Positions 1-11,254 of a stretch of 64,000 bases of DNA are shown here, one piece after another. The number at the start of each line of letters is the position of its first letter. The stretch's first letter is position 1. Position numbers and translations under genes: made by a program. The notes under the pieces were generated by a model. It saw only the letters and a list, made by a program, of their open reading frames with translations. It was not told where the DNA came from and searched no databases. The stretch comes from Paratinospora sagittata (taxonomy: Eukaryota > Streptophyta > Magnoliopsida > Ranunculales > Menispermaceae): positions 23,040,286-23,104,285 of the forward strand of contig CM069603.1 of the NCBI GenBank assembly GCA_035771175.1. The letters run 5' to 3'.

Positions 1-60
1 AGTTTTTATCTTTTTATGGCTTTTAAACCTAACAACCTTAACACTCGGTCGTCAACCTTC

Positions 61-72
61 GCTCTGATACCA
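61..72 (-). promoter_or_regulatory. Primer-binding site (tRNA-iMet) of a Ty3/gypsy element
   Basis: On the minus strand this reads TGGTATCAGAGC, the complement of the 3' end of plant initiator tRNA-Met, and it lies four bases inside the end of the LTR at 77-2317. It primes minus-strand DNA synthesis in LTR retrotransposons. Bases 1-60 are the start of the internal domain, which runs leftward out of the window. Confidence 0.85.
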
Positions 73-76
73 AAGT

Positions 77-2317
77 TGCCACAACCCCCTCCGTAGGATG
101 ACGTCATGACCGGCGCAAAATACCATATACGTCATACCTAGACGTATACGATACTTTGTCAGCCTTGTCCTTTAAGACAATACCTCAAAAATCACTAAAA
201 ATTTTGGCAAAACCTTCCCATAAATCTGAGGTTCCACAAATCCTGATAAACTCATCCAAACATACATAATCAAATAAAAATCACATATGAATTAACATCA
301 CTCATATCAATCCTTTCCTAATAAACAAAAACATTTTCACATTTCTTCTCACAAGACTTATATACAACTAAGTCTCCAAAACATAATACATCAACATGTA
401 TCATTCTCATGTATACTATCATTATACATTTTGCTAATCCTTAAACATTGTTTGGTGTTATATATATATATACATATATCAAAAACAAAAGCGTATATAC
501 CCATCTCCCTGAACACACAACATACTCACATAGCAAATAACAGGCTTAATCATCTTTTTAGAGCCTTGCCCTTGCCCTTGTGATCTATACCAGTAATAAA
601 AAGGGGAGTGGGGTAAGCTACAACAAGCTCAGTGAGTAGTCTAATATTGGATTTACATATGCATCAATAGAAAATATGGCATTGAAAACATCATTATAAA
701 CTCATATGCTAATCAATGTAATTATCAATACATGATTTAAATATTTTTCTCGCCACTCTATACAAATCATACAATGCATAAAGTTAAAATCCTCACCCTC
801 AGGTATGTAAATGAATCTGTATCCCTATTATGCATTTATAGGGAGAGTTCATCTTAACAAATCATTCTCTTGATCATTCCGAGGTCTAGTCAACAAACTT
901 TTCTCCTTGAAAATGATCACATACTTTCCTTACTACGGGTAAGTCTACGTATGTTCGATTTTCAAATCAAAGAGTTTTACATGCATTAATTAAACAATGC
1001 AACAAGGAGCAATCATACATGTTTCATTATCAAAACAGAGTTTATTTAATACAATGTGATACATAAAATTAAATTAGAAATACTCACAAATATAGGATTT
1101 TTGCCTTAAGTCCACAAGTATACACACTTAGCCAAATCACCAACTTTTACAGCACAAGCACCTCCCTTGTTTGATGTCCAATTCTCATTCATTATCAAGT
1201 CTCAGCAATTTAACATTGCCATTACACTTAGACATACATTTCAGCCACATAATTTCAGTCAATTAATCACTAAAATAATCTCAATGCATCAATAAACACT
1301 TACCAATGCATTCCCCAATTTTGTAAATTTCCAGAACAAATATCGCACTTGTACTCATCACCAAACCCAAAATTTCACAATTTTTTACTTCAATTCTTTG
1401 TAAATCATCAACACCAATTATCCAAGATCAATTTCCAACCATAATACATAACAATTCACGACAATTCAACACTAAAAATGGGTTCGAAAACCCTTACCCA
1501 GCAAGGTCTGAAACACCCAATTCAACCATGGAAAATCAATGAATTTAACATTAAAATACTCACGAAGCATCAAGGATTCAATCCCCTATGAATTCAGCCA
1601 GCAATTGATGCAATTCCAACATAAAACCCCAAGTTTCTAGCTTCAAAACTAGCCATTGAAAACCTTTGCATGTTATATATGTTGTACAAATGGAAGAAAG
1701 GAATCCATTAATGAAATTTCAAGCTCAAAATACCCATTCTTACCTTGGGTTTTGGCCTTCAAGCACAATTCCTCTTCTTTCTTTCTTTCTCTTCTTCCAC
1801 TTCGTTTTGCTTGGAATTCTCTAGCTCTCTAGTTTTTTCTTCAGCCAGCAAGTCTAAAATGAGCTCAAACAGCTCCAAATGGATTCATTTGGTCGTGACA
1901 CCTGGTTAGCAGCATGGATAAACTGCCTCACTGACCAATTTCTTTAAAAAAACTCGTAGGCCCACAAAGAAGGCTTCTCCCACCCTAGGAGCGCGCTTCT
2001 CGCGTGTTAAAAATCTGAATTTTTTAGGAAATCCGTGAGGAGCGCGCTTCTCTGACCATTTCTAAAAAATGTCTCTCGGGTTTTGCCACAGGAGTGCGCT
2101 TCTCCCCTTGGGGAGCGCACTCCTTGCACCCAAATTTGAAATTTTTCTAAGTATTGGGCATTTTATGATACAACTAGCATCTTAGGGTACCAATAGCTCT
2201 AAAATACATACATTCACACATTCTAAAGGTCATATACATACGTATATACGTACAAATATGCCTAACAATACGTATAAGTCAACGTACAAGTTTGACTCGT
2301 ACATACGGGGTGTTACA
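77..2317 (-). mobile_element. 5' LTR of a Ty3/gypsy (chromovirus-like) retrotransposon
   Basis: On the minus strand the segment begins TGTAACACCCCG at 2317 and ends GGCA at 77, directly before a tRNA-Met primer site, so it is a 5' LTR of about 2.24 kb. The same start, the motif around a TCACTGAGCTTGTT box (near 600-630 on the plus strand as its complement) and the GACGTCA-containing tail recur in the LTR at 48843-50913, which shows both belong to one family. The family assignment to a chromovirus (Tekay/Del-like) rests on LTR style and primer type and is inferred. No coding sequence lies inside; short ORFs here are not credible. Confidence 0.8.
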
Positions 2318-2805
2318 CCTATCAACAGTTACAAATCATCTCACTAACCCCACGATACATATCAATAGTTACAAATCATCCCACGTCTCTATATTGTTTT
2401 CCTATCCATTAAGATCCAAACAATCTCAAAAGGAAAAAACTAGAAAAATGGAGAACGAAAAAGGATATGTTGTCTCCCTAGACAATCAATTTCTTCATAT
2501 ACAGATATCTAGTCATTGCTTGCTAGAGTTTTGATTAGAGCCAACAAGAAGTAACAATGGAAAAAGAGAAAATGTATGTGTTGAAAGACCGAGAAGATGT
2601 AAAGTTTTTTTTTTTTGTCTCTCTATGTTTACAATTTGGTCTATGAATTTTTCCTTAGAAAACATAGGCATAACCGACAACATACTCCGTCAATTTCAAT
2701 CTCATGGTAGCGCAAGTTTTTGAAACTACTTAAAATACTTATATCACAATTGTATTTTAACTTAGGGTTCCATTTGATTTTTATTTTTTTTTAGTAATTA
2801 TTTTT
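2318..2805. other. Unassigned AT-rich spacer
   Basis: I see no gene or recognisable repeat between the LTR at 77-2317 and the SIRE-like LTR that follows. An 80-residue reading frame overlaps the LTR boundary at 2292-2534 and has no recognisable features. Confidence 0.5.
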
Positions 2806-3135
2806 TGTTGAACCAATTATCCTCATGTCCCTTACGAGAATATGTCCGTTATAAGAAAGATATTTTGATGATTGCAAACCGCATTCGGATTATGATAATA
2901 CTGTATGTATTGCACATCTAATCTCACATGAAAGCTCATTCGAAGAATCGACAACGCATGGTCAAAGAGCTATCAAGATCAATTTGAAAACCATGATTGT
3001 TCGAAGTCATATCTGTGTGCTATTAGATTGTGTTAGGTTGTAAAACCACTTTTATCATATGATTCAAACATACCGATGTTAATCTTGTTTTATCGAGCTT
3101 TAAAAGTTAAAAAATATTAGAACTATTTTATAGTG

Positions 3136-3690
3136 TCCATCAAAACGCTGATGTGTTTATCAGGACGCTAATATCTCAACAGTGCCCTCCTGAACTTGGT
3201 AAGTTAGGACATTGTTGATATATTAAGACACTAATAATATTCAAGGTTGAAAGGTTCATATCTATCAGAACGCTTACTTTTTCAGTAGCTCCCTCATTGA
3301 ATTAACCAAGGAACTTATCAGAACACTAAAACATCATCTCGCAGATCGTTTTTAAACATCAAGACACCAATTATCCAGTAACGCCTTTATGTTTATGTCT
3401 TTAGTAGCGCCCTTATGTTTTCATGCTTTGAATGTTAGGACGTTTATGTCATTAGTAGCATCCTTGTGATTTTTTAAGTGTATCAAAAACAAATCAGGAC
3501 GTTTATCTTTGAACAACGCCCTCACAAATTTATTCATTTTTAATCGTTATGTAAGTCAGGACGCTTACTTTCTAGTAGTTCCCTCACTTCATGGTTCAAC
3601 AAGACACTTACCGTCTATAAGCGCCCTCAAGGAACAAAACAACAAAGTTGGCTTTACGCGTCAGGACGCTAATCCAACACTGTCATAAAA
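3136..3690. repeat. Array of degenerate GGACGCT...GCGCCC hairpin units
   Basis: About twelve units recur at 40-65 bp spacing. Each has a left half like CAGGACGCTTAC and a right half like GTAGCGCCCTCA, which are imperfect inverted complements separated by 5-8 bases. Clear units begin near 3160, 3266, 3437, 3556, 3599 and 3661. The array matches the one at 46280-46960, so it is a feature of this LTR family. Units here are more decayed than in the other copy. Confidence 0.75.
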
Positions 3691-4351
3691 TTTTTATTTG
3701 CACTTTTTCTGATATACTTTTTAGAACTGTTCAAAACCTTTTTCATAACTTTTTGAATCTTTTCAAAACGTTCCAATACTTTATCAGAAAATTCTATTTT
3801 CATGAATGATCAGAAGGTTCGAGTATTGTCGCCGTAATTGCACAAATTGAATCAATCCTTTTCGAGAAAGAATGTGTTTGTTGTTTAAAATAGCTTTGTG
3901 CTCCAAAATTCTACTTGAAAAGTTCAAGTCTATTATGCCATTGTTATCTCTGTATATATGTTGCCTTAGTGCAGACTAAAAATAAAGATACGAATCAACG
4001 AGAAAACTAATAATCTATTCTTAAATCTTTAAACAGTTTTTACTTGTGCAAATACTCTTGAAAGTTATACTTCTACTCGCTGCTTTAAACTCTCGAACAA
4101 TTTTGAGCTTCGCTAAGTCTTCTGGATTTGTTGATCTTCATACATATCTTTTCAAAAATACATTGAAGAAGAAGAAATCTTTTTGAACCAGTTTTCAGCT
4201 GTACTTCATCATACATATTTTGTTGAATCTATGGTAATAGAAAGTTCAATCCAAAGCTTTGTAAAGGGAATCATATCTCATCTTGTATCTTAGTATTGGT
4301 AACTGGTTAGTCACTGGTTTAGAGCAAGTGTTGCTCAAGTTGTAACGATTG

Positions 4352-4403
4352 TTCTCACACCCGGAAGTTGAGAAAGGTTATTCTGAAGCCTGTAAATTGA
4401 GAA
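4352..4403 (+). repeat. Two CCYGKAA-loop hairpins in SIRE-like LTR
   Basis: TTCTC at 4352 pairs with GAGAA at 4370 across a loop containing CCCGGAA, and TTCT at 4381 pairs with AGAA at 4400 across a loop containing CCTGTAA. These are minimal counterparts of the fifteen-unit array at 47894-48339 in the related LTR. Confidence 0.55.
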
Positions 4404-4676
4404 GGTGTAACGATTTGGTCTTCATCCATGATAAGATCCTTAGTGGAATTTGGACAAATCCTAGCTGAGGAGGTTAGGTAATGGATGTAGGTGAGGCCGA
4501 ACCACTCTAAATCTTGTGTGTCTTATTGTTATTGTGTTGGATTTACCATACTTATTTAATCTGCTTTCATTACTTCATATGTTTTAAAGAAAGGTTAGAT
4601 TTTGCTAAGTGTCCAATTCACCCCCCTCTCGAACACATTTGGGCCACTTTTTTCTTTTATTTTGGAGGGGGCAAAT

Positions 4677-5918
4677 TAGGGTCGGTCCTAACTATTTGGA
4701 GGCTCGAGGGTGAAGTATATAAAATGGGGCCTTTCTATACATTAATAAATAAATATTTTTATAAATATCATGAATAAATTACAACTACATATTTTTATAA
4801 ATAAACAAATAGTTTTATAAATAACATATTACAACTATATCCAAAATATCAAAATAACCCATTACAAAAATACAAAATCAAATACATTTACAAAGGTTCC
4901 AAAAAACAAAACACTACAACAAATTAAAAGTACCCTAAATGCATTTCAAAGTTTTTACGAAAAAATTTATCGGGTGATTCTTTTTGAGATAGACTCAGTT
5001 GTTCTAATCTTTTTTTTTCTTTTTTTCTCTTTTCATATTCAAAATCATACTTCCTAAAAAACATATTTATGCAATTATCACAATTGAAACAAAAACACAA
5101 GCACAGAATCACTACAATAAAACTATAAAATTAACACAAATAGAAATTATCTCAAATTTCATACAAATATTTAATATAACCTAAAACCACAAAATCAAAA
5201 TTATAAAAGTTACAAAATCAACACAATAAAGCTATAAAATCAATACAAATGAAAAATTATCACAAATCCTGTACAAATATCAAAGTGTAGCAAGTTGAAG
5301 AAAATGTCTAATGTTCATCGAGTATCTAACAACTTTAACCTTGTTGATAAAATTGTTGTATCCAATCAAAGTACAAAATCATACAAAATTAAGTATTGTG
5401 TTTGAATTATTAAAAAAAACAAGGAAGAAAATAATAAAATATATAGGGGTGGGGCGGAGCGTCGCATTGTGCGATAGCAGCGACAGCTCGAGTGTCGTTG
5501 GATATGGAAGAAAAGAACCGAAGAAGAAGAAAGAAAGAAAGGAGTAGTAGGAGAAAAAGAAGAAAGCAATTGCAAACGCAATGAGACAGGCCGGACAGGA
5601 AGAGGCAAAAGAAGAAGAAGAAGTAATTTGACGGACATCAGAATGCCGACAGAGCGTCACTGTCATCTCACTCAATCACTTAGTTAAATCGCACTTGGCT
5701 AGGATTTCGAAAGACAAATTGCGATTAGTGGCGATGACCAGTGAGTAAATATTTTTTTTTGAATAAAAAAAATGTTTAAATATTTTTGGATTAAAAAATA
5801 GTTAAAAATGAGTAAAACACAAAAAAAGTTAGATTTAAATATAAAAACCCATATATATCTAGGCTTGGGCCCCCACAAATTTTTGGGCCCAAGGCTGTCG
5901 CCCCTTGGGCCGGCACTG
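4677..5918. mobile_element. hAT-like non-autonomous DNA transposon
   Basis: Imperfect terminal inverted repeats (left TAGGGTCGGTCCTAA, right complement CAGTGCCGGCCCAAG, each followed by a GGC...GGGCC block) bound 1242 bp. The termini are flanked by GGGCAAAT at 4669-4676 and GGGCGAAT at 5919-5926, an 8-bp target duplication with one mismatch, which is the hAT hallmark. No transposase frame is present. The interior (about 5440-5750) is richer in GC than the flanks and includes purine-rich stretches, possibly captured sequence. Short frames in both strands there look incidental. Confidence 0.65.
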
Positions 5919-5926
5919 GGGCGAAT

Positions 5927-6329
5927 ATGAGGGACTTTGCAATCTTCCAGGAAGAAGCAACCAAGGCGATTTTAATAGAAATGAGAATGGAAGCAAGGTT
6001 AACCAGAATCATTGTAACAGTGGTATTGTGAGGTGGTGGGAAAAGCCTTATGTTGAATTCTCTTGCCAAAGATAATTTATTATTCTTAATATAAATTAAT
6101 TTTATTATTTTTTATACAAATAATTCTCAATAAAAAAATAACAAACATAAATTTATTATTTGTAATAAAAATAAATTTGTGATTTTTAATAAAAATTACA
6201 ATTATTATTTATAATAAAAAGAATTTTATTAGTCTTAATGTAAATAAGTATTTATATGATATAATTACAAAAACATATTTATTTTAATATACATATATAC
6301 CCTTTCAATTGAGAGTAAGATAACATTTT
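5927..6329. other. AT-rich spacer without recognisable gene
   Basis: The stretch is the right flank of the hAT-like element followed by low-complexity AATAAAATTATT sequence. I see no coding or structural feature in it. Confidence 0.4.
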
Positions 6330-6661
6330 TAGAACGTCATTGATTATCATGGTATGACAACACTTTATAAAATGTCATTAATTACTTGTTTAAGAGAGGG
6401 TAGACAATATTTTATAAAGCGTCATCATATCTATTTACAACAACATTTTATAAACGTCATAGGAGATGAATATTTGTGACATTTACAAAACGTCATAAAA
6501 AATACATAACATGGCGTTTTTATATAAAACATCATATTAGAAATTCATAAGAAGTTAATTACAACATTGTTTTACTAAATGTCATCAAATATGTATTTTA
6601 ATGACTTTTTTTTTAAAATGTTGTCTTTCAAATGTCGTAATAACCTTATTTTCTTGCCGTG
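6330..6661. mobile_element. CACTA-like transposon end with palindromic subterminal repeats
   Basis: About eight units of the type ACAACATTTTATAAACGTCAT follow each other, in both orientations and each nearly self-complementary (for example ATGACA...TGTCAT near 6353). The last 18 bases read, on the minus strand, CACGGCAAGAAAATAAGG, close to the CACTACAAGAAAA ends of many dicot CACTA elements. Repeated short motifs near the ends are typical of CACTA transposons, where they bind transposase. No left end or transposase was found, so this is a fragment. Confidence 0.5.
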
Positions 6662-8384
6662 CAAATGAAAAAGAATGTTGTTGACAATTTACAATATGCT
6701 ATTCAGATACCTCAAAATGAGATCCATGGCTTTCCAGATTGGGTCTCTAATTTTATTTTATTTTTTTTCATCTTTATCAAATGAGAAATGCTTTTATGAT
6801 TCGAAATTAATATACCCATGTTGACCTGGTGTATGGTGATTGAATAGTATTTTTTTTTCTTTTTTCTCTTATGATATGGCGACATGGTGTATTGTCATTT
6901 AAACTTGGGTATATTTTTTAATATGTATTTGGGGTTAATTTAGCATTCCTCTTATCATATTGATTACTATAATTTTTTCCCCGTTAAATATTTCTATTCA
7001 ATTTTTTTCTTTTATAGGCTATATATATATATATAAAGTACTTATAATGCAAATATCTGTGAAAACTGGTGATCATTTTATCAAAAATATCAAAAGTATC
7101 CCTTATTTTTTCAGTACATTAACTGTTTTATAAATTAAAATTACATATATTGATGGGCATTAAAGTAATTAGACACCAAAAAAAGTTATATTCTAGATAA
7201 ACTTAAAAAATAAAATTGAATATAATCTTGTACGTATTATACAATTTTACAATGATGCATAATTTCCCTTGCTCTTTATTGTCCTGTTATTCCAATTATT
7301 TTAATGCTTTGTCGAGCCATATTTTATGATGAATTTATTTTATAATGAATCTGCAAATATTTCGAGAACATAAAAATATGTATTAGTATAATGAGTTTTC
7401 AATTGAATTAGATATGATGGATTTGTACACGGCGTGTTTTATATAAGAAAAAAAAAATTCCAAAATTTTATCTACGCTATTATAAAGGAAAGTGACGGTA
7501 GTAAATGGGTTAGAAGGAATAATCTACATCCTAAAATAAAGTAAAGATAAGAAAATAATAGTCAATAACCTGTAATTGACAACTTTATGCAATATAATAT
7601 TTCAATAAAGCTGCCACGTCTCGTTATATGTACCTATTCTCAAGTTTTGTAACGGTTGAAGATCAAGGGTGGTGTGTTTCGTTTTAGGTCATTCAAAGGT
7701 GCAGATTTAAGAATGAAGTGAGTTGTGGATAGGATGTTGGAATTGCAGGATTAAGTATTTGTCATATGATTAAATCTAGGGAGTTATCAGCGTGATCAGA
7801 AGGTTTTTTTTTATGGGATACACCACTTACCACGCTAGTGGTCGTGGGTATTTTTGAGGGAGAAGGAAAAGAACCTCAATAAGGACGTGGGTCTTTTTTT
7901 TTATCAGTAGGAACACATACACATTTTTTTTTTCTCTCAAGAATACACTACATACCAGTCTAAAAAAATAAGTGGTGGTTGCAGGTGTTTGAGGGGGAAG
8001 GGGAAGAACCTGGCTAACGTGTGATTAAAAGTTATAGCATGGAATAAACAACGAACACTGCTTGAGGCGAGGCCACGACGCAATGCCAAATGTCCCAGAT
8101 CTTGTTTGGATCAAACTTTCCACCACTGCAACACATGGTTTCAAAGGCTTATTAGTGGCCGGTCCTGCGGGTGGCATAACTAAGCACACATTGAAGGTGA
8201 TTTGTTGCATGAAAAGGGATAAAGAAGAAGAGGATCACCAAATCGTTCTAAGGTTTGAGGTTTTAGGCTTATGTAATGAAGTTTTATAGTTTTGGGTAGG
8301 GCGTAGCTATTCATAGGCTAACCTGTGCTGAGCCCAGGTAAGTTTTATATTAATATATTACTTGTTGTCATATAAACATATTAT
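6662..8384. other. Intergenic stretch, no supported gene
   Basis: Mostly AT-rich sequence with a short TA run near 7020 and poly-T tracts near 7800-7930. Two related pieces (about 7818-7880 and 7965-8012) share a GAGGG..GAAGAACCT ending and look like remnants of one repeat. A 75-codon frame at 8062-8289 is richer in GC than its surroundings but matches no family I know. It has no intron or promoter signals, so I leave it as a possible gene fragment only. Confidence 0.4.
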
Positions 8385-8480
8385 CTGATCTTAGCCTAGT
8401 TGATAGAGTGGCAATTGTAGTTGGATGCCTTAAGGTCGTTGGTTTTGTATCCAACATTTTTTATTTTTTCTCCGTGTTGA
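8385..8480 (+). mobile_element. tRNA-derived SINE relic
   Basis: A box-A-like segment (TAGCCTAGTTGATAGAGTGG near 8393) is followed about 30 bases later by a degenerate box B (GGTTTTGTATCC near 8440) and then a T-rich tail. This spacing is that of the RNA polymerase III promoter of tRNA-derived plant SINEs. The box B has diverged and no target duplication was identified. Confidence 0.4.
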
Positions 8481-8863
8481 TCCTTTTACCCAATAAATTA
8501 ATAAACGCTTCCCCTTTATTTGTCTCTATTTTGATCCTTTTACCCAATAATAATAATTAATAAATTAATAAATAATTGGATACAAGTCGACATTAAATAA
8601 TTTCAAAAAAAATAAAATTACATACCAAAAAAATGAGAAAAAATTACTGTACTAATTATTTAAAAAAAATAAATATTTTCTTTTAATACTAGCATACATC
8701 CATATTCATTTGTAGTTCAAGTCTCTCACTAGTACCTACTTTCCATTTAACTAAATGTCAGACATTGTGAATGAAATTAGTAGTGCTGCTAAACTGTGAG
8801 TTGCTACATAAATCCACTTCTTTTACTCTCCATATGAGTAATGATATTTAAATTATAAGTTTA
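8481..8863. other. AT-rich spacer
   Basis: Low-complexity AT-rich sequence with AATAAT runs. No gene, RNA or transposon boundary is visible. Confidence 0.4.
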
Positions 8864-9690
8864 TGTTGGCCCAATATTATAGTCTAAGAGGGCGGTGAAT
8901 TGAGCTTGGCAGATTTTTGCATTACCTTTCGGTTAATATAATAAAACAGATAAAGTGAACAATAGATAATAATTAAAATAAATAAATGCAGAAAAGATAA
9001 TTGGACACAGAGATTTAGAGTGGTTTGGTTCTCCTAGAACCTACGTTCACTACTCAATCACCACGATTAGGATTTTTCAATACACTATTGGCTAGTCAAC
9101 TTACGGGTGTGACTAGAAGTTGTTTACAAAAGCCAACACAAAGGCTTGGCTCAAAGCCTTACCTTAACCAACATAAGGGCTTAGTTAGAAAGGCACACAC
9201 ACTAACCTACATAAGGGCTTGATTAGAAAGCCACACACTAACCAACACAAGGGCTTGGTTAGAAAGCCACACCTTAGCCTACACAAGGGCTTGGCTAGAA
9301 ACTCACACTGTAACCAACTTACGGGCGTGGTTACGAACCGTACAAGATATGGTATAAATCCCAGTTGGCAAACACGTCAATGATACATCAAGATTACAAA
9401 TGGTAAAGAGAAGTATTCTACAACACTTTCAACAATATTAAGCTTACAATCTTGAATGAGTAAACACTATTATTCCAACCACACCGATTTAAATGATGCG
9501 ATGTGTTGAAATAGTTTTTCTTAAATATGCAATCGATTCAAATATATATGATATGAACTCAAGAATCGAATGTGCATATGTATCTAGATATTAATTCTAA
9601 CAATGATATGTTTAAAGCACGAGAATCAACATATAATGATGATCAAAACTTGATTCTAAAGTGTAATTGATTAAGATCAAGAATCAAACA
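8864..9690 (-). mobile_element. SIRE-like LTR on the minus strand
   Basis: Read on the minus strand it begins TGTTTGATTC at 9690, has a TTTTGATCATC box soon after, then an AAATCCTAATCG...GAACCAAACCACTCTAAATC block like that at 48318-48380, an AATTCACC box, and ends CCAACA at 8864. It is much shorter (827 bp) than its relative at 45715-48516 and lacks the GGACGCT array, but it has its own hairpin array. No convincing target duplication is seen. Its start lies eight bases from the LTR at 9698. Confidence 0.6.
9092..9334 (-). repeat. Seven-unit hairpin array with covarying stems
   Basis: Seven units at 36-43 bp spacing each form a short stem: CTAGTCA/TGACTAG (9092/9110), AGCCAA/TTGGCT (9131/9146), TTAACCAA/TTAGTTA (one mismatch, 9164/9181), CTAACC/GATTAG (one mismatch, 9202/9221), CTAACCAA/TTGGTTAG (9238/9255), TAGCC/GGCTA (9275/9293) and GTAACCA/TGGTTAC (9310/9328). 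The stem sequence changes but pairing is kept. Read on the minus strand the loops contain CCCGTAAGT or CCCTTGTG. The array lies within the minus-strand SIRE-like LTR. Confidence 0.8.
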
Positions 9691-9697
9691 AACCAAG

Positions 9698-11049
9698 TGT
9701 AATACCCTAGGTTTGCACAAAAAAAAAAAATTGAACTTAAGGCACCTTTTTGGCTATAAAATGCCCCTTCCCCCTTTGATTATTTTCACACCAAATCATT
9801 TGTGATTTCTCTCTCTCTCTCACTCTCCTTGAGTTTTTCTCTTTTCTCTTTGAGACTCTCTTTTCGAGACTCTCTTTGCTGTACAACGCGGTTCTGCTCG
9901 GGGGAAAGTGCCAGTTCTAGAAGGAGTTATTATCTAAAGGTGGGGAATGAAACATAGATTTGCGTGTTTTATAACTTTTATTAAAGCTTACATTCATTAA
10001 TCATTATGTCTACTATTCATTTACACTGCATTATTGCGTATAATGTTCATACCTGTCATACTTATGCCTGTATATTTGGATTTCATGTATTACACTGTTA
10101 CTATGTCGGATTAGTGATCAATATGACTCAACCAGACATTATCTTGCCCTTAATAACTTTAAATAGTGAACGGGAGGCAGCGTGCTACTCTACACGATTG
10201 GTACTTAAGTAGACCTTGTGTCTCACCTCTCAAACTAGAGATTGATTTGGTTGATCTTATTTGAAAGCTATCAGCTTGTACAAGTGATACTAAACATCCT
10301 AACTTTACACGTGGTGATACTGACCTGATAAGAATCACCTGACGTTGTCAAATCATGTCTAATGTTAGTAAAGGCCGGACCTGCTCATGCATTGACATCA
10401 TACATAAACACCACCTAAGTACGTAAATGGTGTATGATCCACAAAAATAGTTAGAAGCAATGCTCACTATTATTGATATTTATCTGGAGAGGGACGTACA
10501 ATAAGAACCCAGGTTTACCTGGGGATGGACATCTGTACATGAATCCAGGGCGTCGTTCCTAAGGAGGGACGTACAATGAGAACCCGACTTTACCTGGAGA
10601 TGAACATCTGTACGTGAACTCAGACAACGTACAATCATGGAACCATTACGAGATGGTGTCATGCATACATACATGTTGTATTGATTATGACGTTATGATG
10701 TGTTTATGTGATATTTGATTATGAAGTTTCCTTTATTAATTGTTATATTTACGAACTATTTTACTCATTGGGCGAGTAGCTCACCCCGTTGTTATCCAAT
10801 TTTTCTCAGAAGATTAGAGTGGATTGAGTGAAGGTTTTTGGACCCACATTTTGTAACCCTTTGTTTATTCATTGAGAATTTTGGGAGGATGTTCCCTTTA
10901 CTATTTCATGTACAAAAATATATTTTGAAATTAATATAATCAGACTTGTACTTAATTGTGTACCTGCATACTCAATTATTGTTATAATGCATTAGCGCCC
11001 CGTTTGTAAATGTTCTGTCGATTTAGGCACGTCCGGGCGGGGTGTGACA
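9698..11049 (+). mobile_element. 5' LTR (TGTAATACCC family), Ty3/gypsy-like
   Basis: The segment starts TGTAATACCCTAGG and ends GGGGTGTGACA, directly followed by a tRNA-Met-type primer site, so it is a 5' LTR of 1352 bp. A TATAAAA box near 9754 followed by a long CT-rich leader (9806-9880) is the likely LTR promoter. Near the 3' end is a GGGCGAGTAGCTCACC box. A related LTR in three pieces lies on the minus strand between 44893 and 51227, and matches this one along its length. The internal domain is lost after about 50 bases, where TA-rich sequence and viral copy A take over. Confidence 0.75.
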
Positions 11050-11054
11050 TTTAA

Positions 11055-11066
11055 TGGTATTAGAGC
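11055..11066 (+). promoter_or_regulatory. Primer-binding site, tRNA-iMet type, one mismatch
   Basis: TGGTATTAGAGC sits five bases after the LTR end at 11049 and differs by one base from the tRNA-Met complement. It supports the LTR being a 5' LTR whose internal domain was truncated. Confidence 0.7.
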
Positions 11067-11105
11067 AAAAGGTCCATGGCCCGCCCAAGTCCACCAATTA
11101 GGAGA

Positions 11106-11254
11106 AGAAAATTTATATTAGATATATATATATATCTTTAGAACTATATATATGAATTATATATAGTTAAGATTTATATTAAATATATATATCTAAATAA
11201 CTATCTAGTTTTGTTATATAGTTAGAATATATATATATATATATATATATATAT
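11106..11254. repeat. TA-rich microsatellite block flanking viral copy A
   Basis: Several imperfect TA runs end in a pure run at 11227-11254, which abuts the 3' end of viral copy A. The opposite end of the copy also abuts a TA run (18804-18871). Endogenous florendoviruses are known to sit often at TA simple repeats, which has been read as capture during break repair. Confidence 0.85.

Larger units (their letters stand above)
2806..4635 (+). mobile_element. SIRE/Maximus-like (Ty1/copia) LTR, decayed
   Basis: The segment starts TGTTGAACC and finishes shortly after the motif CCAATTCACCCCCCTCTC, ending GAACA. It shares its opening (a TTTTGATGAT box near 2864), a hairpin repeat array (3136-3690), a well-conserved patch near 3628-3690 and a GCCGAACCACT box near 4496 with the better preserved LTR at 45715-48516. 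No target duplication is visible and no primer site follows, so this is a solo or truncated LTR. The SIRE assignment comes from the typical TTTTGATGAT start and the CAATTCACCCCC end, and is inference. The right end directly precedes the hAT-like element at 4677. Confidence 0.6.

Noticed and set aside
5311..5675. Overlapping frames on both strands inside the hAT-like element
   Set aside because: Composition is low-complexity (Lys/Glu or Phe/Ser runs), three frames overlap, and there are no family motifs.
8062..8289. A 75-codon frame with higher GC
   Set aside because: No recognisable family, no splice or promoter evidence; kept only as a possible gene fragment within the intergenic entry.
8385..8480. 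A functional tRNA gene
   Set aside because: Box B is degenerate and no cloverleaf with acceptor stem can be drawn; a SINE relic is more likely.
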